Assembly: GCA_025698895.1 (NCBI GenBank)
Contig: JAILWO010000001.1
Coordinates: 593,001 to 657,000 of the forward strand
DNA: 64,000 nt
Source: Rhizobiaceae bacterium
GTDB lineage: Bacteria > Pseudomonadota > Alphaproteobacteria > Rhizobiales > Rhizobiaceae
Direction of reading: 5' to 3'
Below, one piece after another: positions 44,456-53,180 of the stretch. Positions within the stretch are counted from its first letter, which is position 1; every line of letters starts with the position of its first letter. The notes beneath the pieces were generated by a model, which did not search any database, was not told the origin of the DNA, and saw only the letters and a program-made list of their open reading frames with translations. Position numbers and translations under genes: made by a program.

Positions 44456-46069
44456 ATGCTATACGCGTTCGACGACTACCTTCTCGATTTTGCGCGACGT
44501 GAAGTCCGATGCCGCGACGCCGCGGTGCCGTCCGAACCACAGGTCTTCGATCTTATTGTCTTCCTCGTGCGCCACCGGGACCGCGTCGCAACGCTTGACG
44601 AGATCGTGGAGCACATCTGGGACGGGCGGCACGTTTCGGAATCGACGATACGCAACTGTATCAATGCCGCGCGCAAGACCTTGGGGGACGATGGCAAACG
44701 GCAGCGCGTCATTCGCACCATACCGCGCAGGGGTCTTCGTTTTGTTGCCGAGGTCAGGGAACTCGATGCGGCTCCCGGACATGATCTGCCTGACGGTATC
44801 AAGACCGATACCTCATCTCGGCATGTCGCGCTTGGAAGTGGAGGCGGCGGCGAGCAGGTCGAGAGGATCGATCGGCGGCCAGTGGTCGCGGTGCTGCCGT
44901 TCGTGAATCTAAGCGGCGATGCCGCTCAGGAACACGTCGGTGACGGAATCTGTGAGGACATAATCACAATCCTCGCCAGGCATCGCACCCTGTCTGTGAT
45001 TGCCCGCAACTCGGTATTCGCATTCAAGGGCCGCGCCGGCGACGTGCGGCAAACGGGGCAGGCACTGGGTGCCGATTACGTGGTCGAAGGCAGCGCTCGC
45101 CGGGTTCATGATGATTTGCGGGTCACGGTGCACCTCATACGAACGGCCACCGGTCAGCTGATTTGGTCGGATCTGTTCGACAGGCAGGTCGAAGATCTCT
45201 TCGAGGTCCAGGACACGATCACGCAGATGATCGTGGCGAGCATCGAGCCGCGGATCGATTCTACCGAGCGGGCACTGGTGCAGCGCAAGAAGCCGTCGAG
45301 CCTGCGTGCGTGGGACCTGTTCCAGCTTGGCAGGACCCATCTCTACCGAGCCACTCGCAGCGACAATTCCGAAGCCCAGCGCCTGTTGCGCCAAGCAATC
45401 GACGACGACCCCGAATTCGCTTCGGCCAATGCCCACCTGTCCTATGCGATCCTGCTCAGCATGCTCTATTTCGAGGCGGAGCCAGAGGAAAGGCGGCTCA
45501 CTGAGGCTCATGATCTCGCACAAAGAGCGATGGAGCTTGACGATCAGGATGCGATGATCCGGTTCGTCTATGGCCGCGCGCTGCTTGCCCGCTGTGACTA
45601 CGGCAGCGCGCTGCATGAACTGAGGGGAGCAGTCGCGCTCAATTCGGCGCTTGCGATCGGTCATTGCGGACTGGGAGATTCGCTCGCCTATGAGGGCCGG
45701 TATGAGGAGTCGTTTCCCCACTTCCAGAAAGCCATTGAGCTTAGCCCGCACGACCCGCAGCGATGGGCTTATCATGCGTATCGGGCATTGGCTCATCTAT
45801 TCGCCCGGCAGTTCAGGCTTGCTGCGGACTGGGCCAGAAAGGCCACGCACATACCCAACTGTCACTACTGGCCTTACGCACACCGCGTCGCGGCATTGGG
45901 GCATCTTGGAGCGGAAGATGAACTCCCGTCGGCCAGAGCCGCACTGCTGGAGAGACGGCCTGGCTTCACCTGCAGTCTGGCACGCAAGCGCCTCTTCTAT
46001 ATCCGCGACGCGGAACAGCTCGACCTCTACGTCGAGGGGCTCAAAAAGGCCGGTCTGCCGGAGGGGTAG
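44456..46069 (+). CDS. CadC-type winged-helix regulator with FlgO/TolB-N-like and TPR domains
   Basis: A 537-residue regulator. An OmpR/PhoB-type winged helix lies at about 1-100 (FARREVRCRDAAVPSEPQVFDLIVFLV and GRHVSESTIRNCINAARKTLGDDG). After a linker, residues 140-255 form the FlgO/TolB-N-like domain (VVAVLPFVNLSGDAAQEHVGDG, ALGADYVVEGSAR), and about 285-500 contains TPR-like helical repeats. No transmembrane helix is seen, unlike E. coli CadC. GGGAG upstream supports the ATG. Its divergent position suggests it controls the DUF302-MerC-DsrE-methyltransferase operon; the input signal is unknown. Confidence 0.8.
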   Translation: MLYAFDDYLLDFARREVRCRDAAVPSEPQVFDLIVFLVRHRDRVATLDEIVEHIWDGRHVSESTIRNCINAARKTLGDDGKRQRVIRTIPRRGLRFVAEVRELDAAPGHDLPDGIKTDTSSRHVALGSGGGGEQVERIDRRPVVAVLPFVNLSGDAAQEHVGDGICEDIITILARHRTLSVIARNSVFAFKGRAGDVRQTGQALGADYVVEGSARRVHDDLRVTVHLIRTATGQLIWSDLFDRQVEDLFEVQDTITQMIVASIEPRIDSTERALVQRKKPSSLRAWDLFQLGRTHLYRATRSDNSEAQRLLRQAIDDDPEFASANAHLSYAILLSMLYFEAEPEERRLTEAHDLAQRAMELDDQDAMIRFVYGRALLARCDYGSALHELRGAVALNSALAIGHCGLGDSLAYEGRYEESFPHFQKAIELSPHDPQRWAYHAYRALAHLFARQFRLAADWARKATHIPNCHYWPYAHRVAALGHLGAEDELPSARAALLERRPGFTCSLARKRLFYIRDAEQLDLYVEGLKKAGLPEG

Positions 46070-46170
46070 AATAGGCTCGGCGGGGAGTGCCTTCGATTTC
46101 GGGATGCTCGGCGCGGGGACTTTCCGGCGTGAGGCTAAGAAGCATGGGATGCGCTTGGGTCACCGGTTGG

Positions 46171-46827
46171 TCAGAGACCTTTTCGCACGCCGTAGGCGTG
46201 ATGGACGATCAGGCTAATCGATCGGTAGAGCTGTTCCAGCCGACGAAAGTCACCGCCATCTTGGGTGATGAAGCCCGCACTGTCGGCAACAGCGACAAGT
46301 TGGAGCGCGATAGCTTCACGGGGTGCGTTCGGCGACAATTCCCCCTTTTCGATCGCCTGGCTCACGCCGTGCAACACCAGCCGGTCCAGTGTCACGCCGA
46401 AGTCAATCAGTGCCTGCCGGGCGCGTGGTCCGATCAAATCCCGCTCAAGTCTCATTCGCCCGATCAGCGACCACGGATTGGCGGTGCGGCCAGTCGGGTT
46501 GAAGGCAAGATAGCGGGCGCGGTTCGCCTCCATCATGCCCTCGATCTTCTCGGCCAGGGTGCCCGGGCCGGTCCAGTTCGCTGCCCAGTTCGTTAGCGTC
46601 GCCTCGACATAACCGGCGATTACCTCCTCGCAGAGGTTCTGCTTGTTGCCGTAGTGGTGATGAATGTTGGCGCGTGTGATGCCAAGCATATCCGCGATGT
46701 CGCGGAAGCGGAGTCCCTGATAGCCATGGCGCAATAGTAGGCCCACGGTCACGCGCTTGATCTCGTCCTTCGTGCTGGGGCCGAGCATTTCCGCCCTGAC
46801 CTCGACTTCGCTCGCCATGCTGCTCAT
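46171..46827 (-). CDS. TetR-family transcriptional regulator
   Basis: A 218-residue repressor. The N-terminal helix-turn-helix (about residues 20-65) contains LLLRHGYQGLRFRDIADMLG and ITRANIHHHYGNKQNLCEEV. The C-terminal ligand domain is of the TetR_C type. It is the last gene of the minus-strand operon from 51133 and overlaps the flavoprotein gene by 4 bases. Two related palindromes, at 51164-51177 and 58230-58249, each sit on a promoter of this region and are candidate operators. Regulation of both operons by this protein is inference. Confidence 0.88.
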   Translation of the reverse strand: MSSMASEVEVRAEMLGPSTKDEIKRVTVGLLLRHGYQGLRFRDIADMLGITRANIHHHYGNKQNLCEEVIAGYVEATLTNWAANWTGPGTLAEKIEGMMEANRARYLAFNPTGRTANPWSLIGRMRLERDLIGPRARQALIDFGVTLDRLVLHGVSQAIEKGELSPNAPREAIALQLVAVADSAGFITQDGGDFRRLEQLYRSISLIVHHAYGVRKGL

Positions 46828-48563
46828 TCCTCCGATATCGCGAGACCATAAGCAGCGGTGTAGGCGCTGGCTATGGCCGCGCCGGTCTTGCCGGGCCGCG
46901 CAGCGTCTCCTATCACCTCGACGCTGAGGCCGTGCACGCGCAGCCGCGCCGCGACCGACGGACCAGTCGCCTGGCGGGCGTGGAAGTAGAACCAGTCTCG
47001 AAAGCGTGGTTGCCTGGCGAGCCCGGCGAATGGCGAGCGGCGCGTGAGCCCGCTCCGGAGCAGTCCTTCCAACAGCGGCCCAGTCCCCGCGCGGTGCTGG
47101 GCCCCTGTCGCGACGACGATATGGTCGAATCCAGTGAGACGATTCGGATCGCGAAGTGCGTCTGTCCTGAGGCAGACCGAGACGCCGCGCTCGCGGCAGC
47201 GGCGAAGCTGTGCCTCCGCATGATCTACAAGGCTCTCCACGGAAGCCTCCACCCCCTGGAAAAGCGGTGCTAGCCCCGCGAGCCTGAGAGCGCCGCCCAC
47301 CTCCGCACGCTTTTCGAACAGCGTCACTTCGTTGGCCATCGCCATTTCGGCGGCGTAGGCGAGTCCGGCCGGGCCTGCTCCGATCACCGCGATGCGCTGG
47401 CCGGAGCGGAGAGGCGCTGTTTCAGCCGTCGCCTCGCGCCCTGTTTTGGGGTTGACGATACAGCGTAGCCGATCACCGGTTCGCATCCCGTCCACGCAGC
47501 TGTTGCAGGCAAGACAGCGGCGGACCTCGCGTCCCTCACTGGCCTTCCTTGCCCAGTTGGGATCGGCGAGGAGAGGCCGGCCGAGCGCGATGAAGTCGGC
47601 GTCTCCCGCCGCCACCGCTGCCGCCGCCGCCGTGGGATCGCCGAAAAGCCCGACCGTGATCACCGGGACGGGGACTGCTGTCTTCACCAATCGCGCTAGG
47701 TTGAGAAACGGCGTGGGCGACGTCGCCATCGGCGGGATCATGATCGCGGCGTTCGGCTGGGAACGGTAGTGTCCGCCGGTCACGTGAATGGCGTCCGCGC
47801 CAGCCTCCGCCGCCCAGCCAGCGATGGAGACGGCTTCCGCCGGCGTGATCCCGCCCTCGAAGAAGTCGTTGCCGTTCATGCGGAAGATGACGCCGAGGTC
47901 GGGGACGGTCTCCCGCACCGCGCGAGTAATCTCAATTGCGAAACGCGCGCGGTTCTCGAGGCGACCGCCATACTCGTCATCGCGGCGGTTTTCCAACGGA
48001 GACATGAACTGGGAAAGCAGATACCCGTGCGCGCCGTGTATTTCGACCGCGTCGAACCCGGCCCGGGCGGCGCGGTCCGCGGCTTCGGCGAAAGCCCAGA
48101 CCGTTCTGGCGATCCGCTCACGGCTCATCGCTTCGGGCACGATGACCTCCGTATGTCCCTCCTGCACAGTGTGTGGTATCGCGGAGGGAGCGATCGGCGT
48201 CTCGCCGCAGATGTCTATGCGGGTGTGACCACCGCCATGGCCAAGTTGTATCGCGGCCTTCACGCCCTCCATATGGATTGTCGAGACGAGCCGCGAGAGG
48301 CCAGGCAGGAATCGGTCGTCGAAGATGCCGAGTTCAAATTGTCGGTGCTTGCCTGCCTGCTCTGGCGCCGCCATCTCTACTGTTACAAGTCCGACCCCGC
48401 CCGCTGCTCTGGCGCGGTAATAGGCTTCGCCCTCCGCCGTCACGAAGCCCTTCGCATCGGCAAGCCGCGTCGTCATGGGCGCCATGATTACACGGTTCGC
48501 TAGCGCGAGCGGGCCGATCCGGCCCGGGCTGAAAAGCCCGAGCCGCCGTTCGTCCTTCGGCAT
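46824..48563 (-). CDS. OYE-type NADH:flavin oxidoreductase with FAD/NAD domain (2,4-dienoyl-CoA reductase-like)
   Basis: A 579-residue multidomain flavoenzyme. An N-terminal FMN-binding TIM barrel (about 1-340) has the active-site EIHGAHGYLLSQFMSP and NRRDDEYGG. An iron-sulfur segment (RRCLACNSCVDG, then a fourth Cys 11 residues on) follows, then a pyridine-nucleotide-disulfide type domain from about residue 385 (IAVIGAGPAGLAYAAEMA). This is the plan of 2,4-dienoyl-CoA reductase and trimethylamine dehydrogenase. The Cys spacing C-x2-C-x2-C is one residue shorter than the usual C-x2-C-x3-C. The role is probably reduction of a conjugated enone or imine in the pathway. Confidence 0.85.
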   Translation of the reverse strand: MPKDERRLGLFSPGRIGPLALANRVIMAPMTTRLADAKGFVTAEGEAYYRARAAGGVGLVTVEMAAPEQAGKHRQFELGIFDDRFLPGLSRLVSTIHMEGVKAAIQLGHGGGHTRIDICGETPIAPSAIPHTVQEGHTEVIVPEAMSRERIARTVWAFAEAADRAARAGFDAVEIHGAHGYLLSQFMSPLENRRDDEYGGRLENRARFAIEITRAVRETVPDLGVIFRMNGNDFFEGGITPAEAVSIAGWAAEAGADAIHVTGGHYRSQPNAAIMIPPMATSPTPFLNLARLVKTAVPVPVITVGLFGDPTAAAAAVAAGDADFIALGRPLLADPNWARKASEGREVRRCLACNSCVDGMRTGDRLRCIVNPKTGREATAETAPLRSGQRIAVIGAGPAGLAYAAEMAMANEVTLFEKRAEVGGALRLAGLAPLFQGVEASVESLVDHAEAQLRRCRERGVSVCLRTDALRDPNRLTGFDHIVVATGAQHRAGTGPLLEGLLRSGLTRRSPFAGLARQPRFRDWFYFHARQATGPSVAARLRVHGLSVEVIGDAARPGKTGAAIASAYTAAYGLAISEE

Positions 48564-48578
48564 CGCCCGAGCCCGGTA

Positions 48579-49541
48579 TCAGGCGGCGAGCGACATCGCG
48601 CCCTCGCGGGTGACGCTCGCCTGCTTCAGCGCCGCGTCAATCCGTGCAATCTCCGCGTCGGAAAGTTTCATCAGCGGAGGGCGCACCACGGCCCTTTCAA
48701 GCCGGCCGAGCAGCACAAGAGCTTCCTTCATGCGATTGTGCATGTCGAGGAAGGGTGGCGCGTAGAAGGCCTGCGCGACGGGATAGATGCGGTCGTTGAT
48801 CGCCTGCGCAAGCTTCAGGTCGCCGGCCCGAACGGCGCGGAACAGCGCGACCTGAAGATCGGCGATCACGCTGCCTGCCCCGGAGAGGAGGCCGCTGCAG
48901 CCCATCGCCAGCGAGGACATCAGCCAGGAGGAATGCGTGGTCAGCACGTTCACCGGGCGCGGCAGGTTCTGGAAGGTCCGGATGTGCCGTTCATGCAGCA
49001 TCGCGTCGTTCGACCAGTCCTTGATCGCGGCGATGGTCGGAACCTCCTCGAAGAGCCGCAGCAGTGTCTCGAAGGGATAACCGAGCCCGCTGCCCATCGG
49101 ATACTGGAAGGCGATGAGGGGCAGATCCGTCGCGTCGGCGATCCGCTTGTAGTGGGCGATCGCCATCTCCGGGCGAAGCTGTCCGCCCATCGACATGCTG
49201 TTTGGCGGGAAAACAAGCAGGCATGATGCACCTTCGTCTGCCGCCATGCGGGCGAGCTTCGCGGCCTCGATCGAGCCGTCCGCATAGACGCCGTTGACGA
49301 GCGGGACCTTGTCGCCGACCTCGGCCAGCGAGTCGGCGAGGATCATGCGCTGTTCGTCGAACGTGCAGGCGTGCACTTCCGAAGCGTGGCCGTTTACGGT
49401 CACCGCTGAGACACCCTCGACAAGCGCGCAGTCGCGCAGATGTCTTCGTGTCGCCTTCGCGTCAATGCTCATATCCTCGTTGAGCGCGAGAAGCGTTGCC
49501 GGAATGACACCGGCAGGGCGGAAGTCCTTGAAGCGTGGCAT
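48579..49541 (-). CDS. Dihydrodipicolinate synthase-family aldolase/lyase (not DapA itself)
   Basis: A 320-residue class I aldolase-fold protein. Schiff-base Lys174 (AAIKDWSN) and the catalytic Tyr147 (AFQYPMG) are present, as is PLVNGVYADGS. The DapA substrate motif T-T-G-E is replaced by NGHASE near residue 50, which speaks against lysine biosynthesis and for a pyruvate- or oxo-acid-producing aldolase or hydratase. It is the third gene of the operon from 51133, with 15 bp before the OYE-type gene and 33 bp after the SDR gene. The true substrate is unknown. Confidence 0.85.
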   Translation of the reverse strand: MPRFKDFRPAGVIPATLLALNEDMSIDAKATRRHLRDCALVEGVSAVTVNGHASEVHACTFDEQRMILADSLAEVGDKVPLVNGVYADGSIEAAKLARMAADEGASCLLVFPPNSMSMGGQLRPEMAIAHYKRIADATDLPLIAFQYPMGSGLGYPFETLLRLFEEVPTIAAIKDWSNDAMLHERHIRTFQNLPRPVNVLTTHSSWLMSSLAMGCSGLLSGAGSVIADLQVALFRAVRAGDLKLAQAINDRIYPVAQAFYAPPFLDMHNRMKEALVLLGRLERAVVRPPLMKLSDAEIARIDAALKQASVTREGAMSLAA

Positions 49542-49574
49542 CGTGTCTCTCCAGTGGTCGTCTCAGTAGAAGAT

Positions 49575-50351
49575 TCAGTCGTTCCAGAGGCCGCCGGTGA
49601 CGCTGATCGTCTCTCCCGTGATATAGGCTGCCTGATCCGAGGCAAGAAAGGCGACGGTATTGGCGATGTCCTCCGGGTAGCCTGGCCGGCGGAGCGGAAT
49701 GTCCTGCGCCCGTTGGAGGGCATCCGGCAGGCCTTCGGCCTTGCGCTTCACCTCTGACTCATCGCGCATCTTGGTGTCCACGATGAGGCCTGGACCGACT
49801 GCATTCACCCGAACGCCATGCTCACCGAGTTCGCAGGCAAGGGACTGGGTCAGCGAAACGGCAGCGAACTTCGAGGCGCAATAGGCGCCGTAGGCCGCGA
49901 CCCCCGACTTGCCCATCCATGAGGCGATGTTGACGATGGCGCCCGAGCGGCGCTCGACCATGTCCGGTGCAACAGTTCGGACAAGATGGAATATCCCATC
50001 GACATTGATGCCGAAGGTAGCTTTCCACTCGGCCTCACTGCAGTCGAGCAGCTTGCCGACCTTGCAGATGCCTGCATTGTTCACGAGGATGTCTATCTGG
50101 CCGAGCTTTGCCGTGATGGCGGCGACGCCCTTCTCGACATCTTCTTTCGAGGAAACGTCGCAGGTGGCGATCACAACTTCCCCCTTCGCCGAGAGCGCAT
50201 CGCCGGTTGCCGCCAATGCCCCGTCATCCAGATCGAGCAGCCCGACCGCGCAACCCTCATCCAGGAGCCGCGAAGCGATCGCCTTGCCGATGCCGTGCGC
50301 CGCGCCAGTGATGATCGCTTTCTTGCCGTTCAGTCCATACATCGAGTTCAT
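49575..50351 (-). CDS. SDR-family oxidoreductase (first of a pair)
   Basis: A 258-residue classical short-chain dehydrogenase. The cofactor motif ITGAAHGIGKAI is near residue 13, NNAG near 90, and the catalytic Tyr-x3-Lys in YGAYCASKFAAVS with the Ser of IVNIASWMG. The acidic residue after strand 2 (LLDLDDG) suggests NAD. The start MNSMYG at 50351 overlaps the stop of the upstream SDR gene by 4 bases (ATGA), giving translational coupling. It probably oxidises a hydroxyl intermediate; the two tandem SDRs share the fold but not close sequence identity. Confidence 0.88.
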   Translation of the reverse strand: MNSMYGLNGKKAIITGAAHGIGKAIASRLLDEGCAVGLLDLDDGALAATGDALSAKGEVVIATCDVSSKEDVEKGVAAITAKLGQIDILVNNAGICKVGKLLDCSEAEWKATFGINVDGIFHLVRTVAPDMVERRSGAIVNIASWMGKSGVAAYGAYCASKFAAVSLTQSLACELGEHGVRVNAVGPGLIVDTKMRDESEVKRKAEGLPDALQRAQDIPLRRPGYPEDIANTVAFLASDQAAYITGETISVTGGLWND

Positions 50352-51133
50352 GCCTTCTTCTTCTGTTTGCGGTCGCCGCGCGCGGTCCAGCCTCCATCCA
50401 CCACCAGATTCGTGCCCGTGCAGAAGGATGCGTCGTCGCTCGCCAGCCAGAGCATGGCCTGCGCTATCTCGACCGGCTTGCCCATCCGGCCCATTGCCTG
50501 CCGGTCCTCGAGACCGTGGCGCAGTTCCGCGCCATCCGGTCCGCTCAGGATCCGGGTGAAATAGGGAGATTCGATCGTGCCAGGGCAAACTGCATTGATG
50601 CGCACGCCATCTTCGACATGATCGATCGCCATGGCGCGGGTCAGAGCTGCCACGGCACCCTTGGAGGCGACATAGGCCGCACGGTTGTGAATCCCGATGT
50701 TGGCCGCCGCCGACGCAGTCGAAACGATGGCCCCGCCCCCGTTCTTTGCCATTACGGGGATCGCGTATTTGCAGCCGAAGAAGACGCCCTTCACGTTGAC
50801 CGCCATCAGTCGGTCCCAATCCTCCTCCGAGGAGTCCACGACGGTGCCCGCGAAGCCGTATCCGGCGTTGTTGACGAGAATATCGATGCGACCGTGAACG
50901 GCTTCCGTCTGCTCGATCATCGACTTGACCTCACCTTCGCGCGATACATCGACCGCCACGGCTTCCGCCTTGCCGTTTGCGGCGGCGATTTCGCTCGCGA
51001 CGGCTTCCGCGGCAGCCTCATCGCGGTCGGCGACGATGACCGTTGCCCCCTCCGCGGCGAAGAGTTTGCAGGCTTCGCGGCCGATGCCGGAGCCGCCGCC
51101 GGTGATGATCGCTATCCGATTGGCCAGTTTCAT
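50348..51133 (-). CDS. SDR-family oxidoreductase (second of the pair, first gene of operon)
   Basis: A 261-residue classical SDR with IITGGGSGIGREACKLFAA at residue 9, VADRDEAAAE at strand 2 (NAD preference), NNAGYGFAG near 88 and the catalytic RAAYVASKGAVAALT. The C-terminal FCTGTNLVVDGGWTARG is normal. It starts 30 bp downstream of a palindrome-overlaid -10 box and is the first cistron of the five-gene operon running to the TetR gene. Substrate unknown. Confidence 0.9.
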   Translation of the reverse strand: MKLANRIAIITGGGSGIGREACKLFAAEGATVIVADRDEAAAEAVASEIAAANGKAEAVAVDVSREGEVKSMIEQTEAVHGRIDILVNNAGYGFAGTVVDSSEEDWDRLMAVNVKGVFFGCKYAIPVMAKNGGGAIVSTASAAANIGIHNRAAYVASKGAVAALTRAMAIDHVEDGVRINAVCPGTIESPYFTRILSGPDGAELRHGLEDRQAMGRMGKPVEIAQAMLWLASDDASFCTGTNLVVDGGWTARGDRKQKKKA

Positions 51134-51163
51134 CTTCTTGATATCCTGATAACCAATACTGAC

Positions 51164-51203
51164 TTACATGTTTGTAAATAGCATTCAGGCGTTATGTCGG
51201 CAA
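51164..51203 (-). promoter_or_regulatory. Promoter with overlapping TetR-type operator for the SDR-SDR-DapA-OYE-tetR operon
   Basis: On the minus strand TTGCCG (51203-51198) and TATTTA (51180-51175) are exactly 17 bases apart. The inverted repeat TTACA-4-TGTAA (51164-51177) overlaps the -10 and start region, and TACTGAC lies beside it (51157-51163 on the plus strand). TACTGAC and ACATGT recur in the operator-like palindrome at 58230-58249. The overlap with the -10 predicts repression. Confidence 0.55.
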
Positions 51204-51231
51204 CCACAGGCGTCCTCTCAACTGATCTGGT

Positions 51232-52038
51232 TCACAGCATCCGCAGCGGCGAAAAATGTTGCCGGATCGCCGCGAGCAGCGAGCGAGCAACGACCCAGGA
51301 TGATTTCGGATTGGCTGGCGACGGTCGATTGACGATCTCAATGCGCATCGTGCCAAGTTCGCTCTTCGCGGTCACCACATGGCTGTTCCCTTTCGCCGCC
51401 GGGTCACACACGACGGCGACGCGAACTCCCTCGAATCCAGGTCCGGCCAGCGCCAGCGCGGCGGCGACGTTCAGGTTCTGCGGATAGGAGGCAGCGGCCT
51501 CACGCGCCGTTCCTTCGAACAGCGTTACGGGTTCCGAAAGCTCTTCCACTTCATGGCCCAGCGCCTCCAGTTCACCCGCCCAGGCCGCGGGCGGCTTGCG
51601 CGACTGATAGACGATGTCGAGCCCGTTGGCACCACGCGTCGCGCGAACATAGTCCAAGCCCCCGAGAGCACCGGATGCGAGTATGATATGCCCGCCATGT
51701 GCATCCGCCGTATCGACAAGCTCTGTAAGCAGCGCATCGTCATGCAGCGCGCCGATGGACGAAACCAGCACCGGCAGACCGAGCTGCAGGAGTGCGGGAA
51801 CGCTCTCCCGCACCGCCGCGTGACCGGCCGCCTCGACCACCAGGTCGGGTCGGAAGGCGGAGGCCTCGTCGATCGACTCACAGATCGCAACGTTTTCGGG
51901 GGCCTTTTGGCGAGACGATGAGCCTAGCCGCAGCAGGAGCCCGAGAGCGTAATTCGTTTCCTTGGAAGCAAGAAGCTCCGACACCAGGTCCGATGCGATC
52001 GCCCCATAGCCGATCACCAGGATGCGCCGCTCCTTCAT
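51232..52038 (-). CDS. Aspartate-dehydrogenase-family NAD(P) oxidoreductase
   Basis: A 268-residue protein with ILVIGYGAIASDLVSEL at the N-terminus. The C-terminal AspDH signatures are EGTAREAAASYPQNLNVAAALALAG, the catalytic-His region CDPAAKGNSHVVTA, and NRPSPANPKSSWVVARSLLA. The family interconverts L-aspartate and iminoaspartate/oxaloacetate. No NAD-biosynthesis genes are near and the gene ends a catabolic operon, so it may act on a different amino or imino acid. The start at 52038 overlaps the hydrolase stop (ATGA). It is separated by 98 bp from the next operon's first gene. Confidence 0.82.
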   Translation of the reverse strand: MKERRILVIGYGAIASDLVSELLASKETNYALGLLLRLGSSSRQKAPENVAICESIDEASAFRPDLVVEAAGHAAVRESVPALLQLGLPVLVSSIGALHDDALLTELVDTADAHGGHIILASGALGGLDYVRATRGANGLDIVYQSRKPPAAWAGELEALGHEVEELSEPVTLFEGTAREAAASYPQNLNVAAALALAGPGFEGVRVAVVCDPAAKGNSHVVTAKSELGTMRIEIVNRPSPANPKSSWVVARSLLAAIRQHFSPLRML

Positions 52039-52862
52039 CGCGCCGCGATCCATCGGGAGACTTCCGCGACGAAACGCTTGCCGCGCGTCAACGGAAAGAA
52101 ATGTCCGCCGCTGTCCAGCATGGTCAATTTCGCAGAGGGCAGAGCCGCTCTGAGTTCCTCCTGGAGGAAGGGAGGCACGATGATGTCATCCCGGGCACCC
52201 AGCACGAGCGCCGGCAGGTTCAGTGCCTGGGCGTCCGCGCTCCCGTCGAATGCGAGCAGCGCGTCGATGCGTTCGCGGATGATATCGGCCGCCTCCCGTG
52301 TCGCCGGTGCATTGGCGATTGTGCTGTCGTAGACGTGCCAGTTCTCCTCCAGCCACTCCGGAGGATAGGAAAGAAGCGCGGACGTGGCCGTATAGGTCGA
52401 GGGCAGGGCTTCGAGCAGTTCCCGTCTTGCTCCGAATAGTGCACCCATGTAGCGGCTCGGCCGCATCCAGGTCGCGCTGAGGATGAGACCTGTCGCCCGC
52501 TCCGGCGCGATCCGCGCGAGCGTCTGGCATATGCAGCCGCCGGTCGAATGGCCGAGCACGAGGCAGCGTTCCACGTCGGCAGCATCGAGGGCGGCAAGAC
52601 AATCGCGCGCGAGTTGTTCGATCGTGACGGCCGCGCGGCCGCGCGTGCTCGCCCCGATCCCGCGTTGATCGAAGCAGAGAACCCTTCGTTCCTCTGCTAG
52701 CGACGGCGTGACGCCCTTCCAGAACCCGGCGGTGCCGCCGAGGCCGCTGACGAGCAGGAGTGTCTCTGGCCCGGCGCCATACGACCAGGCCTGTAACTCG
52801 GCGCCGCCATCCGCGACCGCGATGAAGCTCTCCGCTGTCATGGTCCCGGCTGCCTCGGTCAT
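52035..52862 (-). CDS. Alpha/beta hydrolase (enol-lactonase-like)
   Basis: A 275-residue hydrolase with oxyanion-hole SGLGGTAGFW near residue 40, nucleophile Ser106 in VLGHSTGGCICQ, the Asp region around LVLGARDDIIVPP, and the catalytic His in MLDSGGHFFPL. The size and motif spacing resemble 3-oxoadipate enol-lactonases and meta-cleavage-product hydrolases. ATG at 52862 overlaps the NIPSNAP stop by 4 bases. It probably opens a lactone or cleaves a C-C bond in the same pathway; that role is inference. Confidence 0.85.
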   Translation of the reverse strand: MTEAAGTMTAESFIAVADGGAELQAWSYGAGPETLLLVSGLGGTAGFWKGVTPSLAEERRVLCFDQRGIGASTRGRAAVTIEQLARDCLAALDAADVERCLVLGHSTGGCICQTLARIAPERATGLILSATWMRPSRYMGALFGARRELLEALPSTYTATSALLSYPPEWLEENWHVYDSTIANAPATREAADIIRERIDALLAFDGSADAQALNLPALVLGARDDIIVPPFLQEELRAALPSAKLTMLDSGGHFFPLTRGKRFVAEVSRWIAAR

Positions 52863-53173
52863 TGCATTGGGGAATAGGACGCCGGTGTCAGGATCCGTGT
52901 CGTCTGCACATCGAGAAGCCCGTCAACCATCTTGAGATAATCATGCCAGCGCGGGTCAGCCATCATCTTGGCGCGCCGCGCTGCGCGGTCGTCGAGACTT
53001 TCGTAGCTCCAAAGCGCGACCACGTGGTTGAGTTCGCCGATCTCACTGGTGAAATAGGCGTGGAACGTGCCGAGCAGTTCCTTCTGGATTGGCAGCCCGT
53101 GCTCGCCGTAGAGCTTCACGAATTCGGCCAGCTTGCCGGCCTTCACCCGATAGTCTCGTTCTTCGTAGATCAT
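52859..53173 (-). CDS. NIPSNAP-family protein
   Basis: A 104-residue single-domain protein with the NIPSNAP/ferredoxin-like fold cues YEERDYRVKAGKLAEFVKLY, SEIGELNHVVALWSYESLDDRAARRAK and a conserved W in RWHDYLKMV. Bacterial members often sit in catabolic operons with no assigned activity; some are monooxygenase-like. The longer in-frame N-terminus is rejected because MIYEERDY is the family start. It lies 7 bp after the cupin gene and overlaps the hydrolase gene. Confidence 0.85.
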   Translation of the reverse strand: MIYEERDYRVKAGKLAEFVKLYGEHGLPIQKELLGTFHAYFTSEIGELNHVVALWSYESLDDRAARRAKMMADPRWHDYLKMVDGLLDVQTTRILTPASYSPMQ

Positions 53174-53180
53174 CGTCCAC

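Noticed and set aside
50352-50819. Apparent fusion extending the SDR gene at 49575-50351 upstream into 50819
   Set aside because: The extension is out of frame with the real SDR gene that occupies 50348-51133, which has complete catalytic motifs; the ATGA overlap gives the correct start.
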